DNA from: Nitrososphaerota archaeon
GTDB taxonomy: Archaea > Thermoproteota > Nitrososphaeria > Nitrososphaerales > JAAOZN01
Reading direction: 5' to 3'
DNA: 33,202 nt
NCBI GenBank assembly: GCA_011605775.1
Contig: JAAOZN010000075.1
Span: 1-33,202 of the forward strand
A program made the position numbers and the translations under genes. Below, piece by piece: positions 22,575 through 31,590 of the stretch (the stretch's first letter is position 1; every line of letters starts with the position of its first letter). Below the pieces are notes generated by a model. That model made no database searches and was not told the DNA's origin. It saw only the letters and a program-made list of their open reading frames with translations.

Positions 22575-25500
22575 ATGGCTTTCATAAAGAGGCTTGAGAT
22601 TAGAGGCTTCAAGTCTTTTGGTGAGAAGACCGTATCTTTAAAATTTGAGCCTGGGTTGACGGCGATAACAGGTCCTAATGGTGGTGGTAAGAGTAACTTA
22701 ATAGATGCTATACTCTTTGCGTTAGGCGAGAACAGCCCGAAGGCGCTTAGAGTCAATAAGTTATCTTCTTTGATATATGATGGCGGCGAAAATAAGCCGC
22801 CCTCTGCTAGGGTTACTGTGGTCTTCGATAACAGCGACAAATCTATCCCCATTGACTCAGAAACCGTAACAATTACTAGGGAGACGGATCAGAAGGGCGA
22901 AAGCACATATTATCTGAATGGCAAAAAGACTTCGCGAAATGTTGTTACCGAGATACTTGACTTAGCGCTAATCACTCACGAGGGGTTCAATATAGTTCCT
23001 CAAGGGATGGTTATGCACATCTCAGAGATGCTTCCTGATGAGAAGAGGAGGCTGATAGAGGATATCGCTGGTGTATCACCTTTTGACGCAAAGAAGGCCG
23101 AAGCACTCAAGCAGCTCCAAGAGGCTGATATGAGGCTGCAAGTCGCTATGGCGCGTATAGGCGAGATAGAGCATAGAGTGTATTCTCTAGAAGGTGAGAG
23201 GAACGATCAGCTTCGACTAAGACACCTTGAGGATGAGTTAAGGTGGGTGAAAGCGCTGATAGCCTCGAGAAACATAGCCTTGGCTAGAAAGAGGAAAGAA
23301 GAGGAGGAGGCCAAAGCCAAAGAGAACTCCGCTAGGCTACAGGAACTTAACAGCAGGTTAAACGATCTTAGGGCTGAGATAGCAAGAGTGGAGGAGGAGA
23401 AAAGGAACTTCTTGACAACAGTTGTTGACACTTCAGGCGGAAGGCTGGTTGAGCTGCAGTCTCAGATAGGTAAGCTTCTCTATGAGGAGGAGAGAGTTAG
23501 GAGCGAAAAGGCGAAGGCATCGCACAGACTTCTTGAGTTGGAGGAGACCCTACCTAGATTAAAAGAGGAGCGGCAAACCCTAGTTGCTGAAAAAGAGGGG
23601 CTGGAGAAGCAGATCAAAGAAGACGAGCAGAAGTTGAAAGCGCTTGAAGGTGAAAAAAAGGTTCTGGAGAAGAGCATAACTCATCTACAAAAGGAGAAGG
23701 AGAGGCTGCAGCAGGTGATACAAACATTAAGCGGCAGAATCGAGAGGTTAAGGGTTGGGCAGAGTAGGCTTACAGCCCGCTTGACCGAGCTGAGGTCTCA
23801 GGTTGAGCTGGATAGGCAGAGGATGAGTATGCTTGAGGAGAATCTGAAGAGCGTAAAGGAGAGGTCGGCAAGCTTCTTAGAGACGCTCAGCAACCTTGAG
23901 CAGAACCTAAACCAGATTCTCCAGTTTAAAGAGAGTGAAGAGGGTGCTCTAACTCAATTGAGAGAGGAGGCTGAGGCGTTAGCTAAGAGAAAGGAGGCTG
24001 TTGAGAAGGAGGTCGAAGCGGCTTTAGAGGTGCTCGAGAGGGCAAGCAAAAAGATCCTTCAACTCGACGCCCAGCACACAACCTTAGAGAAGATCGCGCC
24101 AGATGAAGTATCGGTTAGCCTTCTGATTCAGGCAGCAAAAGATGGGTCGGTAGAGGGGGTAGTAGGTAGGTTTAGGGATCTGATCTCCTTTAAAGATGAG
24201 TATAAAGCTGCGGTCTTGTCTGCTGCTGGTGAGTGGTGCGATGCGCTTGTAGTCGCTGATGTTAAGGCGATGCTTAAAGTGGCTGAGGTTGCTAAGAAAC
24301 TCAAAGTTAAGAGGCTTAAACTCATACCCCTGTCAGAGGTTTCGGAGTCTGAGGCGGTAAAGCCGCCTATGCTTGAAGGAATCGTAGGAGCGTTGGCAGA
24401 GCATGTGGATTGCGACGCTGGCTTCAGAGGGTTGGTGAACTTTATATTAGGTGATGTGGTTTTGGCTGAGTCGCCTAGATACGCTTACTTGGCTTCGCAA
24501 CAGGGGCTGCGTGCTGTAACTCTCCAAGGCTTATTGTTTGAGCCCATGGGTAAAGGATTCACGATAGGGTTCTCAGATAGGCTAGAGGCTCTAACCACGA
24601 TGCTTGGGTATAAATCGGGTAAAGAGGAGGTCGCCAAAGCTCTACAAGCCTTAAGAGAGATGATTAGGAAGCGTAAAGCCGATCTAGCAGCCCTAGATAA
24701 AGAGCTAACTCGGCTTAAAGAGGAGCAGATTAAGAAGAGGATTAGAGTTGAGCGGATAGAGGCTGAAGCAGCAGCCCTCTCAAAAGCCGTAGAAAGATAC
24801 ACTAGGCTTGGGAATAAGGTGAAGCGGAGAATAGTGGTAGAGGAGCAGAGAGTCGAAGCGATGCGTAGGCGGATAGACAGAAAGCTTCAAACTATAGGGA
24901 GGGTAGAGTCGATGCTGAAGACTATAGAGGAGAGGATAAAAGAACTTTCATCAAAGATCCCTGCAGAAGAGGAGCGTTCAGCGGCTGAAGAAATCGCATC
25001 TAAGCAGAAGATCGTAGAAGATCTAGCAGCTCAGATGAGAGAGCATCTGACGGCGTTAGCGAAGAAGAAGAGTGATCTAGAGTATAGGCTAATGCCGAGC
25101 ATACAAGATGTAGAGCAGAAGCTGCAAAAATATTCGGCTGAGGCTAAGGAGCTAGAGGTGCTCATAAAATCCTCTGAAGAGAGGCTGAAAACCATATCTC
25201 AAGATCTTCAATCTCTAAAAGAGGAGGAGGCTGCACTACTTCAGCAGTCGAAGCAGAGCAGGGCTCTAATAGAGGAGTATGAAAGTAGGCTTAGGCACCT
25301 TAGATCTCAAGAAGAGGCGCTGCGGCGCTCCATTAGTGTCGTTGAAAAGGAACTTCTGATAAACAACAGAAACCTTGAGATGCTTGCTGATGCCGAGAAT
25401 AGGTATCTTAGTGAGCTTTCGATCTACGGGTACACCGATCCACTAGAGTATTTTGAGGGTGTGGATGAGTTGCTGAAAAAGCTGAGTGAGGAGTATGAGG

Positions 25501-26120
25501 AGCTCAGGAGGCAAGTCAACCTTCTGGCAGACGCTCAGTACAAAGAAGCTTACGTAGGTTATAAGAACCTTTCAGAGCGGAGGAATCAGCTTGAAGTCGA
25601 GAGGGATAAGATCATCGAGTTCATCGAGAAGGTTGAGGCTGAGAAGAGGAAGGTCTTCATGAGCACCTTCGAGAAGATAGATCGGGAGCTACGCACAGTC
25701 TTTTCAAAGATCACTGGCGGCTCAGCTTGGCTTGAACTTGAGAATCCCGATGACATATTTGGTAGTGGGGTGTTCTTGATGACTCAGTTCCCCAACAAAC
25801 TACCTAGAGAGTCGAGCACGGTTAGCGGGGGTGAGAAGACTGTTGCAGCGGTCTCGTTTATACTTGCAATACAAGCAGTCTACCCCTCACCCTTCTACTT
25901 ATTCGATGAGATCGATGCTCACTTAGATGCTGTTAACGCTGAGAAGGTCGCGGCGCTGCTGAAAGAGAGGGCTGAGAAGGCTCAGATAATCGCTATTTCG
26001 CTGAGAGATACATTCATAGCGAAGGCTAACACAGTGTATGGGGTATACTTGGTTAAGGGGGTATCGAACGTAGTCAAGTATAGACCGAGCATAGAGGTGG
26101 CAGCAAGAAGCGTTGAGTAA
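22575..26120 (+). CDS. smc: Chromosome segregation ATPase SMC
   Basis: Condensin ATPase that, with ScpA and ScpB, organises and separates chromosomes. With the ATG at 22575 it has 1181 residues and begins MAFIKRLEIRGFKSFGEKTV, exactly like other SMCs. A GTG at 22503 would add 24 basic residues not typical of the family and lies in the inverted repeat, so I rejected it. Walker A is GPNGGGKS (33-40); two long coiled coils flank a hinge (about 510-640, GVVGRFRDLI through RLKLIPLSEV); signature VSGGEKTV and Walker B FYLFDEIDAHLD close the head. The gene overlaps scpA by 8 bp. Confidence 0.95.
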   Translation: MAFIKRLEIRGFKSFGEKTVSLKFEPGLTAITGPNGGGKSNLIDAILFALGENSPKALRVNKLSSLIYDGGENKPPSARVTVVFDNSDKSIPIDSETVTITRETDQKGESTYYLNGKKTSRNVVTEILDLALITHEGFNIVPQGMVMHISEMLPDEKRRLIEDIAGVSPFDAKKAEALKQLQEADMRLQVAMARIGEIEHRVYSLEGERNDQLRLRHLEDELRWVKALIASRNIALARKRKEEEEAKAKENSARLQELNSRLNDLRAEIARVEEEKRNFLTTVVDTSGGRLVELQSQIGKLLYEEERVRSEKAKASHRLLELEETLPRLKEERQTLVAEKEGLEKQIKEDEQKLKALEGEKKVLEKSITHLQKEKERLQQVIQTLSGRIERLRVGQSRLTARLTELRSQVELDRQRMSMLEENLKSVKERSASFLETLSNLEQNLNQILQFKESEEGALTQLREEAEALAKRKEAVEKEVEAALEVLERASKKILQLDAQHTTLEKIAPDEVSVSLLIQAAKDGSVEGVVGRFRDLISFKDEYKAAVLSAAGEWCDALVVADVKAMLKVAEVAKKLKVKRLKLIPLSEVSESEAVKPPMLEGIVGALAEHVDCDAGFRGLVNFILGDVVLAESPRYAYLASQQGLRAVTLQGLLFEPMGKGFTIGFSDRLEALTTMLGYKSGKEEVAKALQALREMIRKRKADLAALDKELTRLKEEQIKKRIRVERIEAEAAALSKAVERYTRLGNKVKRRIVVEEQRVEAMRRRIDRKLQTIGRVESMLKTIEERIKELSSKIPAEEERSAAEEIASKQKIVEDLAAQMREHLTALAKKKSDLEYRLMPSIQDVEQKLQKYSAEAKELEVLIKSSEERLKTISQDLQSLKEEEAALLQQSKQSRALIEEYESRLRHLRSQEEALRRSISVVEKELLINNRNLEMLADAENRYLSELSIYGYTDPLEYFEGVDELLKKLSEEYEELRRQVNLLADAQYKEAYVGYKNLSERRNQLEVERDKIIEFIEKVEAEKRKVFMSTFEKIDRELRTVFSKITGGSAWLELENPDDIFGSGVFLMTQFPNKLPRESSTVSGGEKTVAAVSFILAIQAVYPSPFYLFDEIDAHLDAVNAEKVAALLKERAEKAQIIAISLRDTFIAKANTVYGVYLVKGVSNVVKYRPSIEVAARSVE

Positions 26121-26757
26121 AGAAGCGATAGCCAAAGAGCCGCTGAACATACTGGTCAACCCAGACCTCATCAGGAAGCAGAAGCCTTGGAGGATTGATA
26201 TAGCATACCTCTTAAACCTCTTTCTTAACTTCATATCTAAGCTGGAGAGTTTAGATCTTCGGCTCTGCGGCTCAGCAGCCTTATCCTCAGCACTAATCTA
26301 CCGCCTAAAGGTAGAAGCACTCTTCCTCAGCGAAAGAATGAGCGAAGAGAAGAGACCAGTCGATGTAGGTGACATACCCTTCATACTATCGATGCCCATA
26401 AGATACGAGCTACACACAACATCTGTTGAGGATCTGATAGCAGCCCTACAGAGGCTGGTGGAGGAGATCACAGCCAGAACCGAACCCGAGCGACCTAAGC
26501 CTGTTAGTAGAGAGCCTGTTGTGGAGATCGACCAATTCATAAACCGGCTTAAAGAGAGCCTAGAGCCATTTAAGGCTTCGCTGCTTGAGATGTTGAAAAG
26601 CGGACCCATCCTATTCTCAACGCTGGTTAAAGGTAAGAGTGTGGTGGAGGCTGCGAGGGTATTCATCTTCCTACTCTTCCTAGCGTCTGATGGCGTAGTC
26701 TTTTTAGAGCAGATCGAGGAAGATCTGTTGATTACTGGTGCAGCAGGGTTTGTCTGA
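26113..26757 (+). CDS. scpA: Segregation and condensation protein A (kleisin ScpA)
   Basis: Kleisin that bridges the two SMC heads. The 214-residue protein has the N-terminal ScpA segment KQKPWRIDIAYLLNLFLNFI and DLRLCGSAALSSALIYRLKVEALF, a variable middle, and a C-terminal winged-helix with LKSGPILFSTLVKGKS. It is shorter than bacterial ScpA, as is usual in archaea. The TTG start overlaps the smc stop (TTGAGTAA), consistent with coupled translation. It in turn overlaps scpB by 20 bp. Confidence 0.9.
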   Translation: MSKEAIAKEPLNILVNPDLIRKQKPWRIDIAYLLNLFLNFISKLESLDLRLCGSAALSSALIYRLKVEALFLSERMSEEKRPVDVGDIPFILSMPIRYELHTTSVEDLIAALQRLVEEITARTEPERPKPVSREPVVEIDQFINRLKESLEPFKASLLEMLKSGPILFSTLVKGKSVVEAARVFIFLLFLASDGVVFLEQIEEDLLITGAAGFV

Positions 26758-27271
26758 TGAAGGTGAGGCTAAGGCGAGGATCGAAGCTGCGCTCTATGTG
26801 TCTGGTAGACCTTTGTCTGCTGAGGAGCTCGCTAAAGCCGCTGGGTTTACTTCGAAGAGGAGAGCGATAAGGCTGGCGCGCTCACTTATGCAGTCTTATA
26901 GCTCCTCTGAGCACGCTATACAGATAGTTGAGTACTCGGGGAACAGGTTTGCGATGCAGCTGAAGCCTCAGTTCGCTAAGGTTGCTAAGCGCTTCTCTAT
27001 GAAGCCGCTTCTCCCGCAATCAACCCTAAAGACGCTTACATACATAGCCTTCTTCCAACCGATCACATCCCAGGATCTGGCTGAGAAGCGTGGGCCACAG
27101 GTCTATCAGCATATAAAGCAGCTCGAGCAGATGGGGTTCATAGAGGGAGAGCCGTCTGGGAAGACGAAAATCTACCGAACCACACCGGCCTTCGCAGAAT
27201 ACTTTGGTCTAAGCCAAGATGTAGAGCAACTTAAAAAAGAGCTACAAGCGAAGGCTATGAAGCTGATCTAG
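26738..27271 (+). CDS. scpB: Segregation and condensation protein B (ScpB)
   Basis: Winged-helix dimer that binds ScpA in the SMC complex. The 177-residue protein shows RIEAALYVSGRPLSAEELAK, LMQSYSSSEHAIQIVEYSGN, LPQSTLKTLTYIAFFQPITS and GPQVYQHIKQLEQMGFIEG, the two tandem winged-helix domains of the family. The GTG at 26738 is the earliest start; a TTG at 26750 is possible. It completes an smc-scpA-scpB operon with both junctions overlapping. Confidence 0.9.
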   Translation: MQQGLSDEGEAKARIEAALYVSGRPLSAEELAKAAGFTSKRRAIRLARSLMQSYSSSEHAIQIVEYSGNRFAMQLKPQFAKVAKRFSMKPLLPQSTLKTLTYIAFFQPITSQDLAEKRGPQVYQHIKQLEQMGFIEGEPSGKTKIYRTTPAFAEYFGLSQDVEQLKKELQAKAMKLI

Positions 27272-27335
27272 CAAACCCTTACTGAAATCACTTTCCTCTA
27301 AATATAGGGGAACAGTCTCATCAGCGTAGCACAAA

Positions 27336-27345
27336 CGATATATAG
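27336..27345 (+). promoter_or_regulatory. TATA box of the AIPR gene
   Basis: CGATATATAG predicts a transcript start near 27367, practically at the ATG of a 10-codon reading frame at 27365 and about 25 nt before the AIPR ATG at 27390. Confidence 0.5.
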
Positions 27346-27364
27346 TGAAGTGCAGAAATAAGCC

Positions 27365-27397
27365 ATGTTACTTTGGGATGAAGTAGCAGATGTATGA
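27365..27397 (+). other. Possible 10-codon leader ORF before the AIPR gene
   Basis: ATG at 27365 reads MLLWDEVADV and stops at TGA 27395-27397, overlapping the AIPR ATG at 27390 in another frame. It begins where the leaderless transcript is predicted to start, so it could couple or limit translation of the AIPR gene. So short a frame may be chance. Confidence 0.2.
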
Positions 27398-29127
27398 GAA
27401 AATTAAAGAAGAAATAAAACAACCATACTACCAACAGAATTTTGATAACGATGGTCAAAGATTCGTGGCCTGGTATTTACGAAATATTCATTTGAGGGAC
27501 CCTAATCAGACGAAATACGACATCACCGATGGTCCTGATGATAAGCAGATTGATGCCATAGTGATAAATGACGACAATTCGACTGTTTATGTCGTTCAGG
27601 GGAAGTTCATAGGAGCTTCGAGGGTTGATGCCGAACCTCTACACGAAGTTCTTTCTTTGTGGTTACAATTGAGGAATTTAGTTAAGTTGCAAGAAACGGC
27701 TAACGAAAAGCTGAAGAGCAGACTAGCTGAACTTTCAACCGCGCTGGAAGAAGACTATGCCGTAATATTTGAACTCGTCACAACTGCAAACTTGACCGAA
27801 ACTGCAAAAAAAAGACCTTAAGGCATTCCAAGAAGCATTAGCAAAAGACGAAAATCTGCCTGCATCTCTTGTTCTTGTTGACAGTGACGAATTGAAAAGA
27901 AGATATGAAATGGTGTTAGAGCGCGAGCTTCCTTCCCTTGACTACTCACTCACTCTTGAGCAAGGAAAATACCTACATATGCAGCTCGCTGGAACACAGG
28001 TGATTATCGCAGCAATACCTCTTAGAGAATGTGTAAGATTACCAGGCATAAGGGATGGCACTCTTTTTCGGAAGAACGTTAGACAATTCATGGGTCTTAA
28101 CAACACTGTGAACAAGAGTATTAAAGCTACGATTTACAGCGATAGGCATAGAGATTTCTTCTTTTACCATAATGGGATCACGGCGATCTGCGATAAGTTA
28201 GAGCTAAATAATCACATTTTAACGCTGAGAGGACTAAGCGTGGTGAACGGATGTCAGTCTCTGAACACAATATTGGCTTGTAGCGAAAAAGTAAAAGAAC
28301 TTGATGACACTTATGTTCTATTTAGGTTTTACGAAATACCACAACGGGACAGAGCGGACAGAATCAGCATTTCTACTAATTTTCAGACCGCTGTTAAACC
28401 CAGAGATTTAAGGAGCAACGATAAGAGAGTGCTGAACCTAAAGAAGTCATACGAGCAAAGATATCCGCAGGGTTACTTTATTACGAAAAGGGGGGAGGAA
28501 GCACCAGCTGACAAAGACAAAGAATATGTGGTTGATCTCGTAGATGTGGGTAAGTGGTTTATCTCATGGCACTCACAAAGACCGAACTTTGCATACAGCG
28601 AGACAAGAATCTTTGATAAGTTTTTTGAGCAGCTGTTCAAGAGAGAATATGATCCTGAAAATGTTCAAGCTTTGAATTTTTGGATGAAAGAAATAATAAA
28701 AGGTTGGACGGGTGAAAATCCTTTTGGGCTGAACGAATCGTTACTAGCGATGAAAGCTTACGCGCCATACCATGTCCTGTTTGCGGTATCCCAGTTCTTT
28801 GCCATTGCCAGTAATTGTTCAGATAGGGTTCCTAGTCCTAAGGTAGTGTATGAGCAAGCAAAGAGTAAGAACGCTGTTGAACAAATCGTCAAGTTTGCAG
28901 CTTCGTCTGTTAACGTTGCTTTAGAAATTGCCGTCGATGAACATTCATCTTCTCATAAAATATTTAGTCCCCAAAACTGGATTAAAGCCAAAACATCTTT
29001 AAGCGGGATCAAGACCGTCATAACGACTCAATTGAAGATGCTCCATACCTTTCCAGGAGGCAAGGAACTTGAAGAGGTCTTGAAAGTTCCAAAAGAGGCA
29101 TTCGAATACAGGTGGGAGGCAGACTAA
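27390..29127 (+). CDS. AIPR-family abortive-infection/phage-resistance protein, frameshifted at an A8 run
   Basis: Predicted defence protein. The first frame (27390-27821) carries a restriction-endonuclease-like core: D55 in DDKQIDAIVI and Q70-x-K72 in VYVVQGKF, a PD-(D/E)XK variant. The second (to TAA 29127) has the AIPR domain: RQFMGLNNTVNKSIKATI, FFFYHNGITAICD, LSVVNGCQSLNT, ISISTNFQTAVKPRDLRSND. The frames are separated by one surplus A in 27806-27813. With seven As the protein continues AKKDLKAFQEALAKDENLPA without a break, for 578 residues. An in-frame ATG at 27892-27910 could start only the C-terminal part. Codon use is more AT-rich than the flanking scpB and S8e genes, fitting transfer. 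Confidence 0.8.
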
Positions 29128-29140
29128 TCCCCTTTTAGAA

Positions 29141-29155
29141 CAACCAAGATGGTTG
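29141..29155 (+). terminator. Short hairpin after the AIPR gene
   Basis: CAACCA and TGGTTG pair around an AGA loop, 14 bp after the stop codon, inside a wider imperfect repeat (AATCCCC and GGGGTATT). No strong T-run follows, so termination is only suggested. The rest of 29156-29357 holds no gene I can support; it contains two GTTAATAG direct repeats (29259, 29270) 11 bp apart. Confidence 0.3.
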
Positions 29156-29357
29156 GGGTATTAAACCGATAGGGGAGAAGAATCAGAGATCCCGAAGCTC
29201 TCTCTCAATCGGCTCAGGAAAATGAAAAAAGACAATCCTACCAGAGAGTATTAAAATAGTTAATAGGATGTTAATAGAGTTGTTAAGATATGGTCAAGGT
29301 TATAAGAGGACACTGAGGTTTGTGGGTCTTTACACTCCTACCAAATGCAAGCTTGCT

Positions 29358-29588
29358 TCAACTTATCTTGGAAAGTAGGTGCTCTACTGTTTCTCTTCTA
29401 AATTTTGCCAGCTCAAGAAGCGCGTTCATCAAACCTTTCTTCGACGCATCGAGTATTTCGACTGAAACCACCCACCCCTCATCATAGCCTAAGATGCCGT
29501 CGTTATCAAGCAGCTCCTCATTCACTAAAGCTCCCTCTCTAACCTTAAGGATCTGAACGTCAGCCTCAGGACCGTGTTGAACGATCAA
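29358..29588 (-). CDS. Small conserved-looking protein of unknown function
   Basis: A 76-residue acidic protein (MIVQHGPEADVQILKVREGA, GYDEGWVVSVEILDASKKGL) with a C-terminal helix, LLELAKFRRETVEHLLSKIS. I do not recognise the family. Start is TTG at 29586-29588: no other start codon lies between it and an upstream in-frame stop, and GGGAG lies 6 bases before it. Frame, codon use and the SD-like element look like a real gene. It is divergent from the S8e operon and may share its promoter region. Confidence 0.55.
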   Translation of the reverse strand: MIVQHGPEADVQILKVREGALVNEELLDNDGILGYDEGWVVSVEILDASKKGLMNALLELAKFRRETVEHLLSKIS

Positions 29589-29682
29589 ACCCGTCTCCCA
29601 GACCTCTTTCTTCTTGCGCCAGCATCCTAAAAAATTCTTTTAGTAGACAGATGCTTATCGGGGCAGCAAGGAACCCTACAAC

Positions 29683-29690
29683 CTTTTATA
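29683..29690 (+). promoter_or_regulatory. TATA box of the S8e-SRP19-trm1 unit
   Basis: CTTTTATA predicts a transcript start near 29713, about 16 nt before the S8e ATG, with a short AGGGG just before the start codon. Confidence 0.5.
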
Positions 29691-29728
29691 TCCTAAAGTA
29701 GGAGAGTGTTGTCTGCTGTGACAGGGGC

Positions 29729-30112
29729 ATGGTGAAGGCTGTAGAGAACCTACTTAAGAGAAAGATTACAGGCGGTAGGAGGAAAGCAGCGCGCTCAAGA
29801 AGGGCGTATGAGCGAGACCGATACCCCGCTGAGACCACGATAGGTGAAGACGAGATTGTGATCCGCAGGGTAAGAGGCGGTAATATTAAAGTCGCTGCGA
29901 AGAGTGTTCAATACGCCAATGTTGTTGATGAATCAAAGAAGGTTGTGCGTGTAAAGATTCTTGGTGTGGCTAAGAACCCAGCTAACAAAGACTACGAGCG
30001 TAGACAGGTGATAACTAAGGGGACGATCATAAAGACTGAGCTGGGGTTGGCTAAAGTTACATCCAGACCGGGGCAAAATGGCGTGGTAAATGCTGTGCTT
30101 GTGAAAAGTTGA
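29729..30112 (+). CDS. rps8e: Small-subunit ribosomal protein eS8
   Basis: Archaeal/eukaryotic-type 30S protein. The 127-residue product has KITGGRRKAARSRRAYERDR, the PAETTIG motif, RRVRGGNIKVAAKS, ANVVDESKKVVRVKILGV, NPANKDYERRQVITKG and TSRPGQNG, all diagnostic of S8e. The N-terminus before TGG is unusual (MVKAVENLLKRK), whereas most S8e start with a short WQG-type segment; in-frame codons upstream offer nothing better. The end overlaps SRP19 by 4 bp. Confidence 0.93.
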   Translation: MVKAVENLLKRKITGGRRKAARSRRAYERDRYPAETTIGEDEIVIRRVRGGNIKVAAKSVQYANVVDESKKVVRVKILGVAKNPANKDYERRQVITKGTIIKTELGLAKVTSRPGQNGVVNAVLVKS

Positions 30113-30414
30113 AGGAATACGACCACCTAATAATATGGTTGGATTACTTTAACTCAACCCTATCTAGGGCTGAGGGTAGAAGAGTGCCCCTAGACAAAGC
30201 GGTGAAGGCACCCACGTTAGATGAACTCTGCCAAGCAGCCTCGCTCCTCGGCTATACACCTAAGCCTTTTCAGGCTCGACACCCCAAGAGAAGCCACATC
30301 CAATCTGGGTACATAGCGATAGAGAAGAAGATGAATAAGACTAGGGTGATCTACGAGTTAGCCGAAGCTCTTCGCAGAGTAAGAGGAGGGCAGCAACCTA
30401 AGCCCACTAAATAG
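30109..30414 (+). CDS. srp19: Signal recognition particle 19 kDa protein
   Basis: Binds 7S RNA and primes assembly of SRP54 for membrane-protein targeting. The 101-residue protein begins KEYDHLIIWLDYFNSTLSRAEGRRVPLDKAVKAP (key first and last residues), then LCQAASLLGY and the basic KRSHIQSGYIAIEKK, standard for archaeal SRP19. The TTG at 30109 overlaps the S8e stop (TTGA), so the two are translationally coupled. Confidence 0.92.
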   Translation: MKEYDHLIIWLDYFNSTLSRAEGRRVPLDKAVKAPTLDELCQAASLLGYTPKPFQARHPKRSHIQSGYIAIEKKMNKTRVIYELAEALRRVRGGQQPKPTK

Positions 30415-30438
30415 TCATCCAAAAAGAGGTAGGCTCGC

Positions 30439-31590
30439 TTGGTATCTGAAGATGAGGTGGTGGAGGTTAAAGAAGGCAACACGATAATCTTAGCCCCAAA
30501 ATCAAGCATATTTAGCAAAATCCCACCAAAATCACCCGCCTTCTACAATCCTGCAGCCAAGCTGAGTAGAGATGTTTCGCTGAAGATCTACAGCGCCTAT
30601 GTTAGTTTACTAGGCGTTGATGTAACCTTTGCCGATGTGCTTTCTGGTGTGGGTGCGAGAGGGCTTCGGGTAGCTAAAGAATGCCATAAGATTGCTCGAG
30701 TCTACCTCAACGATTTAAACCCTAAAGCGATCGAGCTGGCTAAGAAGGCGGCGGAGTTGAACGGTGTGTTTGATAGATGTGTCTTTTCAACCAAAGATGC
30801 GCTGGTCTTTTTGGCTGAACATTCAGCACCACGAAGCCGCTTCGATATAGTGGATATCGACCCCTTTGGTTCCCCTCTGCCCTATCTACCAGCGGCTCTA
30901 AGGGCGGTTAAGCGAGGCGGTTTGATCTCCCTTACAGCAACAGACACAGCTGTGTTATGTGGAGTATACCCTAAGGTAGCGTTGAGAAGATATGGTGGAT
31001 CTTCTTTGCGGTGTGAATATGGTAATGAAGTTGGGGCTAGGCTTCTCCTCAGCGCAGCAGCGAGGCAAGCCATGAGCATAAACGCGGGTATAACTCCTGT
31101 GTTTGCGCACGCAAGTAGACATTACATCAGAGTTTACTTTACGTTGGAAAGCGGCGCCTCAAAAGCGGATGAAAACTTGGATAAGATAGGGTACATAAAC
31201 CAGTGCAGTAAATGTGGCTACAGAGAGAGCGGAGAGCGGAGAGAGCTCTGCCCAACGTGTGGAGCAAGGATGTTGAGTGCGGGTCCTCTTTGGGTTGGTA
31301 CACTCTTCTCAAATAGGGTTCTTGAAGCCGCTTTGAAGCTTAGATCAGAACATAAACTCGAGGATAAGATCTTCACCATAGCCTTGGATGAGTGTGATCT
31401 TCCACCATCTTACTATACTGTGGATGAGTTGGCTAAGCGGCTGAAGGTAGTGACGCCATCTGTTAAAGATGTTATAGGCGCTCTTAGGGCTAGAGGGTTT
31501 AGGGCTGCTAGAACCGTATTTAACCCAAAGGGTTTAAGGACTGATGCGCCGAAAGAGGCTGTTGAGGAGACTGTTTTAGGTCTGAAGTAG
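30439..31590 (+). CDS. trm1: tRNA (guanine(26)-N2)-dimethyltransferase Trm1
   Basis: SAM-dependent enzyme that makes m2,2G at tRNA position 26. The 383-residue protein has FYNPAAKLSRDVSL, the SAM loop VLSGVGARGLR, the catalytic IDPFGSPLPYLPAALRAV, TATDTAVLCGVYP, the RHYIRVYF strand, and the zinc ribbon CSKCGYRES and CPTCG. A C-terminal domain covers about 300-380. The TTG start at 30439 has GAGGT eight bases upstream. It ends 15 bp inside the converging rlmE gene. Confidence 0.93.
   Translation: MVSEDEVVEVKEGNTIILAPKSSIFSKIPPKSPAFYNPAAKLSRDVSLKIYSAYVSLLGVDVTFADVLSGVGARGLRVAKECHKIARVYLNDLNPKAIELAKKAAELNGVFDRCVFSTKDALVFLAEHSAPRSRFDIVDIDPFGSPLPYLPAALRAVKRGGLISLTATDTAVLCGVYPKVALRRYGGSSLRCEYGNEVGARLLLSAAARQAMSINAGITPVFAHASRHYIRVYFTLESGASKADENLDKIGYINQCSKCGYRESGERRELCPTCGARMLSAGPLWVGTLFSNRVLEAALKLRSEHKLEDKIFTIALDECDLPPSYYTVDELAKRLKVVTPSVKDVIGALRARGFRAARTVFNPKGLRTDAPKEAVEETVLGLK

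Noticed and set aside
29259-29277. GTTAATAG direct repeats 11 bp apart, possible iterons or operator
   Set aside because: Only two copies in AT-rich DNA with no replication or regulator gene beside them.
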